64,000 bases of DNA from JAAZMI01 sp050948785 (GTDB taxonomy: Bacteria > Bacillota > Dethiobacteria > DTU022 > UBA8154). Below are positions 8,336 to 17,617 of this stretch, in pieces. The notes beneath the pieces were generated by a model, which saw nothing but the letters and a program-made list of their open reading frames with translations, was not told the DNA's origin and did not search any database. Each line of letters begins with the position of its first letter. Within the stretch, counting starts at the first letter, position 1. The stretch spans positions 55,980 to 119,979 of the forward strand of contig JBMNEM010000007.1 in assembly GCA_050948785.1 (NCBI GenBank). The letters are read 5' to 3'. Position numbers and translations under genes: made by a program.

Positions 8336-10774
8336 CTACCACACAGCATAGGTATCCCCTTCAGTTTTAAACCCAGTGTCCCCCTTTCCTTCTACTTTAT
8401 AATATGTATCAACGATGTCGAGAGCAATATGAAAGATACCCCCAACTATGTCGTCTGCAAATGGATATAACCATTTAGCATTATTTTGTACTGATATAAT
8501 ATATTGTTGGAAATCATTTTTAAAACGATAGAATTCCTCTCTACGTTGCCATCTATCCTCAATGTCATTTAACCTTAAAAACTTGTTCCATGTCTCTTTA
8601 GCCTTTTCATCAATTTCTACAAAAATGTCGATCTTTTCATAATTCTCATCTATAAGCTTAAATTCACGGATCTTCACATAATTCAATGAATATACTGCCT
8701 CTAAAACATCTTGAGACTCGGTATCAGATAATATCCCTTGGTTCAACAGCTTATAGTAACTGTTACTCATATTAAAAAAGTCTTTTTCTTCAATAGATCC
8801 CTGGGTAGAGCAAGCCACTATAGTTTTTTGCGTAGCATTCAACAAAGTACTATCATAAATGTATGATGAGTCTGGCCTTTCGCTTCTCTTAACACAATAA
8901 ATCTTTACAATTCCTTTGCCCTTATCCTGATTTCGATTACACCTACCAGCCACCTGGTTTATGCAATCAAGCGGTCCCATATCCCTGAAAACGATGTCCA
9001 GATCAATATCCACACCTGCTTCGATTAATTGAGTACTAACTACAATTTTTCTTTTGCCTTGCTTTTTCTTGATTTCTTCAATTCTCCTTTTTCTCTCTAC
9101 CGGCACAACATGCGATGATAAATATATAAAGGTATTATCTTTTTCATCCAGGTTATTAATCAGTTCTTCATATATTATTTGAGCCGACCTAATAGTATTC
9201 ATTACTACCAGTATATCCTTCTCTTTATTTGACAAAGTTTCCTGAATTACTATTTCCTTAAAGTCGTTAATACTGATAATCTGATCAATATATGTATCCA
9301 GCTTAATACGGTTTAATACCTTATAGTAATATTGCTTGTTAGCTACCAATTCATATATTTCGTTTTCCGGGAAAATCAACGGTAAGGTTGCAGTTACAAA
9401 GATAAAATATGTATCCATATATAAAGCCATGTAATTGCAAATTTGACGCATTAATTGCCAGTATTGGTGAGGAATGGCTTGAACTTCGTCCAGAATAATG
9501 ATTGAATTTGCCATTCTATGAAATTTCCTGAAGGCTGTATTACGGTTAGTAATTAAGCTATGGAACAACTGAACAAAAGTAGTAACAATAATTGATGAAT
9601 TCCAACCTTCAATAATGAATTGGGATTCCAGAGGAGAGTATTCCAAATATTCATCATCATTTTCCGTCAGTTTATAGAATGCATCTGCCAGGTAATGATG
9701 TTTTAATAAAACATCATTACCTGGCTCCCGACCAGTCGTTTTGTTAAACACTTCATTAAAAACCTGATAGTTCTGATCGATTATACTGGTAAAGGGAAGA
9801 GCATATATAATAGATCTATTAATCGCTTTCCTGGAATAAAGCAATTCCCTTATTTTTAATGCTGCGGATAAAGCGTTTAGCGTTTTACCTGTTCCTGTAG
9901 GTACATTAATGGATAATATATGTTTGCCCTTTTCTATAGCCTCAGAAACATTCGTAGCTCCTTGATATATTTTATTTCTAAGCCTATTTATTTCCGTACC
10001 AGGTTTATCATATCCCAAAATTCTTTTATATTTATCAACAAGATTTCCGGAGATAATATAGTTTGTATATTCTTTGTTTAGCCCTGAAGCATCGCTTTTA
10101 TCAGCATCAATCAGAGTCGAATAAAATAAGCCGATAATAAAATAATTGAACGGATCTTGGCGTCTCCCCATAGTTCTGGCAGAGCTACGAATTTTTCGCA
10201 TATCTTTATCATAACTATTGATTTTTTCTTCTAGCCAACTATAATTACAATGTACCAAACCGGGAACGAGATTTAAAATAGCAACCAACAATTTTTCAAA
10301 CGATACTCTATCCACATCTTGCAAGTAGCCATTTATATCACTTGCTTTATACTTGGGTGTTTCTGCAACAAAGGTATTTAAATCGCCATGATGTCTTTGT
10401 ATAGCTAAAAACCCCGCCATGGGTAGAAAATCGGCATGCTCTGTTTCTAAATGATTCAACTTTATATATTCCTGAATTAAATAATAACCGCAGAAGGCTC
10501 CCAGGGGGCTATGCCTGGTTTCTTTATGGTTTTTCAATTTTTTTTTCAGTTCTTCGTCCTCTGTGAGTAGGTATCTTTGGAACGATCTGGTGGACTTGCC
10601 TAGGTCATGGGCAAGTCCAATGATACATGCAATATCTGACAGCGCATCCTTATTTACATCAAAATTTAACTGCAGGTTGTTAATCCAATTTCGAACTGTT
10701 TGACCTACATTGCGAAGATGATCTTCTAATAGTTTTCCGGGATGTGAAAAGAGATGGTCACATAAACACGACAT
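8336..10774 (-). CDS. cas3: CRISPR-associated nuclease-helicase Cas3 with N-terminal HD domain
   Basis: An 812-residue single-chain Cas3. After Cascade binds target DNA it unwinds and degrades it. The HD nuclease domain covers about residues 10-220: DHLRNVG (His 19), LAHDLGK (His 56, Asp 57) and IQRHHGD. The SF2 helicase follows: Walker A VPTGTGKT near 292, DEVQ in place of DEAH near 428, ATLP in motif III and QVAGRCNRN (motif VI) near 608. It is last in the cas8b-cas7-cas5-cas3 operon, and its ATG overlaps the cas5 end by 17 bases, implying translational coupling. All key motifs are intact, so the gene looks functional. It is visibly A/T-richer than ytpB beside it. Confidence 0.95.
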   Translation of the reverse strand: MSCLCDHLFSHPGKLLEDHLRNVGQTVRNWINNLQLNFDVNKDALSDIACIIGLAHDLGKSTRSFQRYLLTEDEELKKKLKNHKETRHSPLGAFCGYYLIQEYIKLNHLETEHADFLPMAGFLAIQRHHGDLNTFVAETPKYKASDINGYLQDVDRVSFEKLLVAILNLVPGLVHCNYSWLEEKINSYDKDMRKIRSSARTMGRRQDPFNYFIIGLFYSTLIDADKSDASGLNKEYTNYIISGNLVDKYKRILGYDKPGTEINRLRNKIYQGATNVSEAIEKGKHILSINVPTGTGKTLNALSAALKIRELLYSRKAINRSIIYALPFTSIIDQNYQVFNEVFNKTTGREPGNDVLLKHHYLADAFYKLTENDDEYLEYSPLESQFIIEGWNSSIIVTTFVQLFHSLITNRNTAFRKFHRMANSIIILDEVQAIPHQYWQLMRQICNYMALYMDTYFIFVTATLPLIFPENEIYELVANKQYYYKVLNRIKLDTYIDQIISINDFKEIVIQETLSNKEKDILVVMNTIRSAQIIYEELINNLDEKDNTFIYLSSHVVPVERKRRIEEIKKKQGKRKIVVSTQLIEAGVDIDLDIVFRDMGPLDCINQVAGRCNRNQDKGKGIVKIYCVKRSERPDSSYIYDSTLLNATQKTIVACSTQGSIEEKDFFNMSNSYYKLLNQGILSDTESQDVLEAVYSLNYVKIREFKLIDENYEKIDIFVEIDEKAKETWNKFLRLNDIEDRWQRREEFYRFKNDFQQYIISVQNNAKWLYPFADDIVGGIFHIALDIVDTYYKVEGKGDTGFKTEGDTYAVW

Positions 10775-11474
10775 TCTCGGTCCCCACCTTCATTATCCCC
10801 GCAATATTAGTTGTAACGGTCAAGGCATTCATATCAAACACCACCGCTTTATATTCTATAACCTCTCTATCAGCATTCATTCTAGTTGATACAATTTCCC
10901 TGGTATATTGTCTGTTCTCTTCAAACTTAATTAAATTGCTATCAGTCTTTAGATACTCTTCCAGGGGAAGAACTGAATTAACCTGTGCATAATCCCCAAC
11001 TGGTATTTTCTGGGCCACATACTCACCTTTATAAGCAAACCCTGCCAGCATCTGTGCACCACCCAATGATAATGTGTATACAGTTTTATGAGCCTGCAAC
11101 ATATTTTTTAAAAGCTCCATTAAAACCTGATCATTATGGCTAAAAAATATGCGATAATGGGCATCTTTCAAATATTCATATTTTAGTTGGCTGCGCCGTT
11201 TAATACGATTTAACATGGGTCCTGCACTTTTGGTTTCTATAACGTTTATGCCAATTCTAACTTTTTTGACTGGTTTAACGATTCTTATCGCCACCTTGGT
11301 GTTATCCAGGGTAAAGGTATCCCAGTACTTCTCTTTATCTATTCCTAATATGGCAGCTATAATACCGATTACTGTAGTTGGGGGCGGGAAAGAGAAAGTT
11401 AATGGTGACGCGGTAGTGTGGAATTTTTTAAAATGTCCATAATCGCCCCAGATATCAAATACAATGACATTCAC
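10758..11474 (-). CDS. cas5: CRISPR-associated protein Cas5, type I-B
   Basis: The Cascade subunit that holds the 5' handle of the crRNA. It opens with the family signature VIVFDIWGDYGHFKKF and continues SPLTFSFPPPTTVIGIIAAI with the Pro/Gly region typical of the RAMP fold; SLGGAQMLAGF in the middle also fits. About 238 residues is normal. GTG at 11474 is preferred (GAGG 11 bases upstream, protein opening MNVIVFDIWG as in relatives); the upstream GTG at 11483 sits too close to GAGG. It lies 7-16 bases after cas7 and overlaps cas3. Confidence 0.93.
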   Translation of the reverse strand: MNVIVFDIWGDYGHFKKFHTTASPLTFSFPPPTTVIGIIAAILGIDKEKYWDTFTLDNTKVAIRIVKPVKKVRIGINVIETKSAGPMLNRIKRRSQLKYEYLKDAHYRIFFSHNDQVLMELLKNMLQAHKTVYTLSLGGAQMLAGFAYKGEYVAQKIPVGDYAQVNSVLPLEEYLKTDSNLIKFEENRQYTREIVSTRMNADREVIEYKAVVFDMNALTVTTNIAGIMKVGTENVVFM

Positions 11475-11490
11475 CGCAATCACTTCCTCA

Positions 11491-12486
11491 TTAATTATTA
11501 AAGGATAATGCTATAAAGCTTATTTCCTTCATACCTTTCTGCAGGTTACATATTTCCCCATCCTTTACCAGAGTCACCCGCGAATCAATAGCATACTCTA
11601 CCCTATCAACCTTTTCCCGGTTTGCAACTAGTTTATTTATTAAGTCGGTAATATCAACTTGAACTTCACTAATATCCCGCAGTTCTTCATCTCTTGTATT
11701 TTTATCGATTTTCTTTAATTTTATATATTTATCCAATTCACCTATATGGTAGTCCTTTTTCTTGTAAATTACCCGGAATAGTAACCGGGGCATCTGGCCG
11801 GCCTTAGAACGAGAAGTAAGGCCCTTTGTTCCTTTCCACATAGCTTCGAGTAGTAAGTCCACATCTTCTTTTCCACGCAACTCGGTATGGGCAGCCGCAT
11901 TTTCATTAATAATACCGTAAAAGCATATTAATGAATAGGAAAGGATATATTCCTCTCGGAAGGTGGCTTGGCTTTTAGCTTTATCAGAAGCAAAAGCTCC
12001 AGTTCCTTTAATATGTACCATGTTCACTGCATGCATTGAGCGCCCCATTTTAAATTGCACCGGGCCGGTATAAGTAAGACTTCCTCCTAATGTTTTGCTC
12101 CCCTCTTTCTTCTCCAGCGGAATGGTAGCTCCGAAAAGCCTGACATCAATACATTTTTTCAATACATTTTGACCTATTATGTTTTTCATTTCTGCTATAG
12201 TCATTTTGCTCTTATCAAGTTTGTCTTTTGATTCGTTATGGAGAAAGTCTTCAGCCCGTAATTTGGCATCCTGCAAGTTATCATTTTCATCACGAATTTC
12301 CCGTACAAATATCTCCTCATTTTTCGTCTCATGTAAATAGTCTCTGATAGTTCTTTTTAAACGCACGTCAGTAACCAGATTTATTCCGGTTTCCTCATCG
12401 ATTCGCGGCTTGTTTTCATCCATTGGATCGCCATTAGGATTAGCATCAGTGATATCATATAGAAACAGCAGTTCAGACCTATTCAT
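11491..12486 (-). CDS. cas7: CRISPR-associated protein Cas7, type I-B (Csh2-like)
   Basis: The backbone subunit of type I-B Cascade, binding the crRNA spacer as a helical filament. The N terminus LFLYDITDANPNGDPMD and the following DVRLKRTIRDYL are the classic Cas7/Csh2 (DevR-like) signature; GRSMHAVNMVHIKGTGAFA is the conserved loop region. Length is 331 residues. The ATG sits inside the end of cas8b (8-base overlap) with GGGAG nine bases upstream. Confidence 0.94.
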   Translation of the reverse strand: MNRSELLFLYDITDANPNGDPMDENKPRIDEETGINLVTDVRLKRTIRDYLHETKNEEIFVREIRDENDNLQDAKLRAEDFLHNESKDKLDKSKMTIAEMKNIIGQNVLKKCIDVRLFGATIPLEKKEGSKTLGGSLTYTGPVQFKMGRSMHAVNMVHIKGTGAFASDKAKSQATFREEYILSYSLICFYGIINENAAAHTELRGKEDVDLLLEAMWKGTKGLTSRSKAGQMPRLLFRVIYKKKDYHIGELDKYIKLKKIDKNTRDEELRDISEVQVDITDLINKLVANREKVDRVEYAIDSRVTLVKDGEICNLQKGMKEISFIALSFNN

Positions 12487-14317
12487 TTATTTCATCTCCC
12501 TTAACTTTAAAATACGGAATTCTTTCTTTATTAGTAGCATCATTTAGATTCATACCTAGCACAAAATAGAAATTTATTTCATCAACTGACATTCCCCAAT
12601 TTTCCCCGGCCTGCAAATAATACAAACTAGCTATCTTCTCAAGTTGAACATAATAATTCTTCTTATACTCTTCTAATTTTTGCTGGATTTTGGGTAATAA
12701 TGCTTTTACATCTGTTTCTTTCAATTTTAGCCCTTTTAACTGGCTTCTAAATGGTGTTGATCCTCTATCTCTTTGTTGTATAGACAATAGATGCTGGGTC
12801 AATACTCCTGTTAAAAATACTGCCTTTTTAGCGCTATTATCGATAGCCGATTTAAACTCTTCAAAAAACTGATCAATTCGTGTATCCAAATCAGCTGCAG
12901 CAATAAATTCGTTACATTTATCCATCAAACCCAGGTCACCTCTCGTGTTTTTTAATACTCCAAGTTCATTTAAAAATAGCAGACATATAAAAGCTTGAAG
13001 TACTTCAATTTTCATGTTGCTGCTGTCATTAAATAATCCTCTTAACCAGTGCATTATTAATTCCAGAATATATTGCTTATCGATTTTCCGATCTTTAAAA
13101 GACTTATTAACAATTTCTAAAAATCCTTTTGTAGTCGGGAATAACTTTCTCAAAACTCCAAAATTAAATTTAACATCCTGAATTAACTTGGCACTGAACT
13201 TTTGATCTTTAAATATAAAATGATCTTCTACTCTTTGTTTGGCATCAAATAAACTACGAATGCGAGATGGTAAAATATCTTCCATTAGCATTAAAATTAT
13301 GAACTTATTGCTTGGTTTTTGGAAAAATAAAAATTTTAATAATACCCTGTCATCAACATCTTTTAAAAATACGAGGATATCGTCTTCATCTGCCGCTATC
13401 CGTTCTGTCTGAGAGAAAGACACCCTTCCTTCAGCTTCCTGCTGGAAATTACGGTAAACATTCATTATTTCATCTAATACTTCGTTTTTACTATAAATAG
13501 CCTGCGGTATTAGGTAATATCTAAGTCCGGCAAACTTAAACCTCAATAATTCCTGCATATAAGCAGCACCTTCGTTTAGTTGCAGTAAACATTCAAAACA
13601 AAGGGGAAAGTTCTTATATCCATTTTCCTTCCTCATGCCCCCCGCGATATAGCCGGGCTTATCTAAAGTATAAAATGTAATCGGAGAAGCGTTGCCAAAG
13701 ACCCTGGTTTTATTCTTACATAAGCAGCAAACTCCATCGTTGGAGACCTCATTATACTTTTCCTTACTAAATTCTTGCAAATATTCAATACAGTCCGGAA
13801 TATCTCCCAGATATTTTTTTTCTCCGTCTTGGTAAAAAACCAGGGTAATAAACCCTCCGTCATCATATTGCATCCTCAGCTTGACTAGATCATTTTTGAT
13901 TCTATCCTTATCCTTAATAAAAGCATCATATAAATTTTTAATGAATGTTCTATTATTTAGCCAATACGAATGCTTTTTTTTAAATCGGTCAAACCACTGC
14001 TCAACTCTGTTCTCAAAAGCTCTTCTTACATCTGCCTCCTTATTACCCGCAATTCTAGCGGTTGGCATATAATGAGCTCCCTTTTGACCCTTTTCCCGGT
14101 ATAAATACTTTAATGTCTTATTCTTATCCCAATCTTCGATACTTACATCCTTAAACCGAATTCCCTCTTCAGTATCCTCAAAGTTTATTGTATAAACCTT
14201 GGCATAATTCCCTCCTTTATTAACCTCATGAAGCAAAATTTCGATCAGATTATTAGCTGTATTTATTCCTTTTTCCCTAAAACTATAAGTGCCAATATCT
14301 CGTAAAGCTTCGATCAA
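12479..14317 (-). CDS. cas8b: CRISPR-associated large subunit Cas8b (Csh1/TM1802-like)
   Basis: The large Cascade subunit of type I-B, responsible for PAM recognition and for contacting Cas3. The Csh1-type N terminus IEALRDIGTYSF is present, and a probable zinc site is formed by CCLCKNKT near residue 197 and FPLCFECLL near 241. The C-terminal third is helical, as in the small-subunit-like domain of this family. The longest frame opens at ATG 14335, but TTG at 14317 (MIEALRD) is preferred because GGAGGTG lies just before it and the protein then aligns with the family start. It is the first gene after the array, on the same strand as crRNA transcription. No cas6 accompanies it. Confidence 0.92.
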   Translation of the reverse strand: MIEALRDIGTYSFREKGINTANNLIEILLHEVNKGGNYAKVYTINFEDTEEGIRFKDVSIEDWDKNKTLKYLYREKGQKGAHYMPTARIAGNKEADVRRAFENRVEQWFDRFKKKHSYWLNNRTFIKNLYDAFIKDKDRIKNDLVKLRMQYDDGGFITLVFYQDGEKKYLGDIPDCIEYLQEFSKEKYNEVSNDGVCCLCKNKTRVFGNASPITFYTLDKPGYIAGGMRKENGYKNFPLCFECLLQLNEGAAYMQELLRFKFAGLRYYLIPQAIYSKNEVLDEIMNVYRNFQQEAEGRVSFSQTERIAADEDDILVFLKDVDDRVLLKFLFFQKPSNKFIILMLMEDILPSRIRSLFDAKQRVEDHFIFKDQKFSAKLIQDVKFNFGVLRKLFPTTKGFLEIVNKSFKDRKIDKQYILELIMHWLRGLFNDSSNMKIEVLQAFICLLFLNELGVLKNTRGDLGLMDKCNEFIAAADLDTRIDQFFEEFKSAIDNSAKKAVFLTGVLTQHLLSIQQRDRGSTPFRSQLKGLKLKETDVKALLPKIQQKLEEYKKNYYVQLEKIASLYYLQAGENWGMSVDEINFYFVLGMNLNDATNKERIPYFKVKGDEINE

Positions 14318-14368
14318 ATCCTCACCTCCTAGCATAACATTTGCAGTTTTTGTAAACTACACAATCCT

Positions 14369-17339
14369 ACCAACCCACCTACTAGGTAGGCTGGTAACCA
14401 GTATAGCCTGCGTGATGCAAGGCCATCCCAACATTGTTTCAATTCCTTATAGGTAGGCTGGTAACGCTGGAAGTAGAACATCCTGGGGCCCTTATTATCG
14501 GGTTTCAATTCCTTATAGGTAGGCTGGTAACATGTTAACGTCCAAAAGTATTCTAAACTATTCATGAGTTTCAATTCCTTATAGGTAGGCTGGTAACGCA
14601 AATAACCCGAATTTGAAACGCTATGTAGGGCCTGAGTTTCAATTCCTTATAGGTAGGCTGGTAACTGGGCCGCCGGGAGCCTATCCCGGCAGAAAGGGAG
14701 TTTCAATTCCTTATAGGTAGGCTGGTAACATCCCACGCTCAAAATAATCCTCATTGTAAATCTTGTTTCAATTCCTTATAGGTAGGCTGGTAACTAGCCA
14801 GCCGCATTGGCTCTGGAACAGGAATAGAGTTTCAATTCCTTATAGGTAGGCTGGTAACGCTATCCAAAATAACACTGCAAGCCTTGAAATTGGTTTCAAT
14901 TCCTTATAGGTAGGCTGGTAACTCGCAGACACGCTTTACTGGGGCGAAGGGTGCCAAGTTTCAATTCCTTATAGGTAGGCTGGTAACGAATATTTTTGGA
15001 CGTTGACATATAAGGAAGAAGTGTTTCAATTCCTTATAGGTAGGCTGGTAACGTGGACCTGCTGCCCTATTTACCGCTGGAGTGGGCGGTTTCAATTCCT
15101 TATAGGTAGGCTGGTAACCACCAATGGGGCCGCTGTAACAATTTGTTTTACCTCTGTTTCAATTCCTTATAGGTAGGCTGGTAACAGGTATTTCTCAATA
15201 GCGTCCCATGCCTTGTGGAGTTTCAATTCCTTATAGGTAGGCTGGTAACGCAATTAAGGATACGGCAGGAATTAAGAAGATTAAGTTTCAATTCCTTATA
15301 GGTAGGCTGGTAACCTTTGATTATAGGCTCATACGTTTTCTCCTTGCCTGTTTCAATTCCTTATAGGTAGGCTGGTAACCTTTGATTATAGGCTCATACG
15401 TTTTCTCCTTGCCTGTTTCAATTCCTTATAGGTAGGCTGGTAACCTTTGATTATAGGCTCATACGTTTTCTCCTTGCCTGTTTCAATTCCTTATAGGTAG
15501 GCTGGTAACCTTTGATTATAGGCTCATACGTTTTCTCCTTGCCTGTTTCAATTCCTTATAGGTAGGCTGGTAACCTTTGATTATAGGCTCATACGTTTTC
15601 TCCTTGCCTGTTTCAATTCCTTATAGGTAGGCTGGTAACCTTTGATTATAGGCTCATACGTTTTCTCCTTGCCTGTTTCAATTCCTTATAGGTAGGCTGG
15701 TAACCTTTGATTATAGGCTCATACGTTTTCTCCTTGCCTGTTTCAATTCCTTATAGGTAGGCTGGTAACCTTTGATTATAGGCTCATACGTTTTCTCCTT
15801 GCCTGTTTCAATTCCTTATAGGTAGGCTGGTAACCTTTGATTATAGGCTCATACGTTTTCTCCTTGCCTGTTTCAATTCCTTATAGGTAGGCTGGTAACC
15901 TTTGATTATAGGCTCATACGTTTTCTCCTTGCCTGTTTCAATTCCTTATAGGTAGGCTGGTAACCTTTGATTATAGGCTCATACGTTTTCTCCTTGCCTG
16001 TTTCAATTCCTTATAGGTAGGCTGGTAACCTTTGATTATAGGCTCATACGTTTTCTCCTTGCCTGTTTCAATTCCTTATAGGTAGGCTGGTAACCTTTGA
16101 TTATAGGCTCATACGTTTTCTCCTTGCCTGTTTCAATTCCTTATAGGTAGGCTGGTAACCTTTGATTATAGGCTCATACGTTTTCTCCTTGCCTGTTTCA
16201 ATTCCTTATAGGTAGGCTGGTAACCTTTGATTATAGGCTCATACGTTTTCTCCTTGCCTGTTTCAATTCCTTATAGGTAGGCTGGTAACCTTTGATTATA
16301 GGCTCATACGTTTTCTCCTTGCCTGTTTCAATTCCTTATAGGTAGGCTGGTAACCTTTGATTATAGGCTCATACGTTTTCTCCTTGCCTGTTTCAATTCC
16401 TTATAGGTAGGCTGGTAACCTTTGATTATAGGCTCATACGTTTTCTCCTTGCCTGTTTCAATTCCTTATAGGTAGGCTGGTAACCTTTGATTATAGGCTC
16501 ATACGTTTTCTCCTTGCCTGTTTCAATTCCTTATAGGTAGGCTGGTAACCTTTGATTATAGGCTCATACGTTTTCTCCTTGCCTGTTTCAATTCCTTATA
16601 GGTAGGCTGGTAACCTTTGATTATAGGCTCATACGTTTTCTCCTTGCCTGTTTCAATTCCTTATAGGTAGGCTGGTAACCTTTGATTATAGGCTCATACG
16701 TTTTCTCCTTGCCTGTTTCAATTCCTTATAGGTAGGCTGGTAACTTTTTTGGAAAAGCACGGAACGCCTCTGACACGTGTTTCAATTCCTTATAGGTAGG
16801 CTGGTAACTTTAAGATGTTCGCAAGCATTTATGATGCCCCCTCGAAGTTTCAATTCCTTATAGGTAGGCTGGTAACAAGTTTCATACTATCGTACCGTTT
16901 AGCGATACTTTTATGTTTCAATTCCTTATAGGTAGGCTGGTAACAGCCTATCCCGCAGAAAATTAAAAGGAGAGGAAAAAAAGTTTCAATTCCTTATAGG
17001 TAGGCTGGTAACATTGTATTTCATTAAAGTAAGCGTCCTGCATACCTTGTTTCAATTCCTTATAGGTAGGCTGGTAACCTGGTAAAGCGTCTCCTATACC
17101 TGTCCTGTCAATAAGTTTCAATTCCTTATAGGTAGGCTGGTAACATCGTTCTTTCGCCTGCATCATCCATATTAGTTTTCGTTTCAATTCCTTATAGGTA
17201 GGCTGGTAACGGAAATAAGAAATACCAAGAATTGGAAGGAGACCAGTTTCAATTCCTTATAGGTAGGCTGGTAACTAATTCGGGAAGCAATTGCGCAGAA
17301 AAAGAATATGTTTCAATTCCTTATAGGTAGGCTGGTAAC
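14369..17339 (-). CRISPR. CRISPR array, 45 perfect 30-bp repeats plus one degenerate repeat
   Basis: On the plus strand the 30-bp repeat begins GTTTCAATTCC and ends AGGTAGGCTGGTAAC. I count 45 perfect copies from 14436 to 17339 and one degenerate copy at 14369-14398, in which only the 3' part is kept. Spacers are 34-38 bp. Read on the minus strand the repeat ends ATTGAAAC, the usual crRNA 5' handle of type I-B, so transcription runs leftward. The degenerate repeat marks the old end beside cas8b, and new spacers enter at about 17310. Of 45 spacers, 22 in a row (15315-16714, with their repeats a 65-bp tandem unit) are identical; the array thus has 24 distinct spacers: nine leader-proximal, the expanded one, and 14 older. 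Confidence 0.98.
15315..16744. repeat. 22 tandem copies of one repeat-spacer unit (65 bp each)
   Basis: Within the array the 35-base spacer starting CTTTGATTATAGGC and ending TCTCCTTGCCT, with its following 30-base repeat, recurs without any base change. Spacers start at 15315, 15380 and so on to 16680, an exact 65-base period, giving 1,430 bp. In crRNA sense the spacer contains GGAG, seven bases, then ATG. Confidence 0.97.
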
Positions 17340-17396
17340 GCGTTTTGGTGTGCAGTTTATGGGCATTTAGGGGTTTTTGGCATTTTTACTTTTGCC

Positions 17397-17425
17397 TTAT
17401 AAATCCCTGGGTAAAACCGGGTAAA
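17397..17425 (-). promoter_or_regulatory. candidate leader promoter for the CRISPR array
   Basis: On the minus strand TTTACC (17420-17425), a 17-base spacer and TTATAA (17397-17402), placed 57 bases before the first repeat and pointing into the array. Its direction agrees with the ATTGAAAC-ending repeat. The 278 bases between the array and the next gene contain no ORF and act as the leader. Confidence 0.5.
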
Positions 17426-17460
17426 TGCCCTGCCGGTCTACGTTCGTACGATTTTTGCAA

Positions 17461-17508
17461 TTGTCGTCGATCTCCAGGGCTTTTTACATTATTGGCGATC
17501 GACGACAA
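17461..17508. repeat. 12-bp inverted repeat in the CRISPR leader
   Basis: TTGTCGTCGATC (17461-17472) and its exact reverse complement GATCGACGACAA (17497-17508) flank 24 bases. It lies upstream of the leader promoter. Similar GTCGTCGA...TCGACGAC pairs are, to my knowledge, found in leaders of several thermophile CRISPR arrays, so it may be a docking or acquisition element rather than a terminator. Confidence 0.7.
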
Positions 17509-17617
17509 AAAATCCTGCCTGCACCACAAAAATCTGGTGATCTGGTATGAATTTATTACAACATAACAGAAAAAGTGCTTTCAAGTTCACAAACAAGTTC
17601 ATAAAAGGCATTTTTAG

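Noticed and set aside
14329..14601. Minus-strand frame with repeated YQPTYKELK
   Set aside because: It is a translation of CRISPR repeats, as is the similar frame at 16963-17187; not a protein.
17461..17508. Leader inverted repeat as a rho-independent terminator
   Set aside because: The 24-base loop is long and the T run on one side is short; it lies upstream of the array promoter, so a leader element is more likely.
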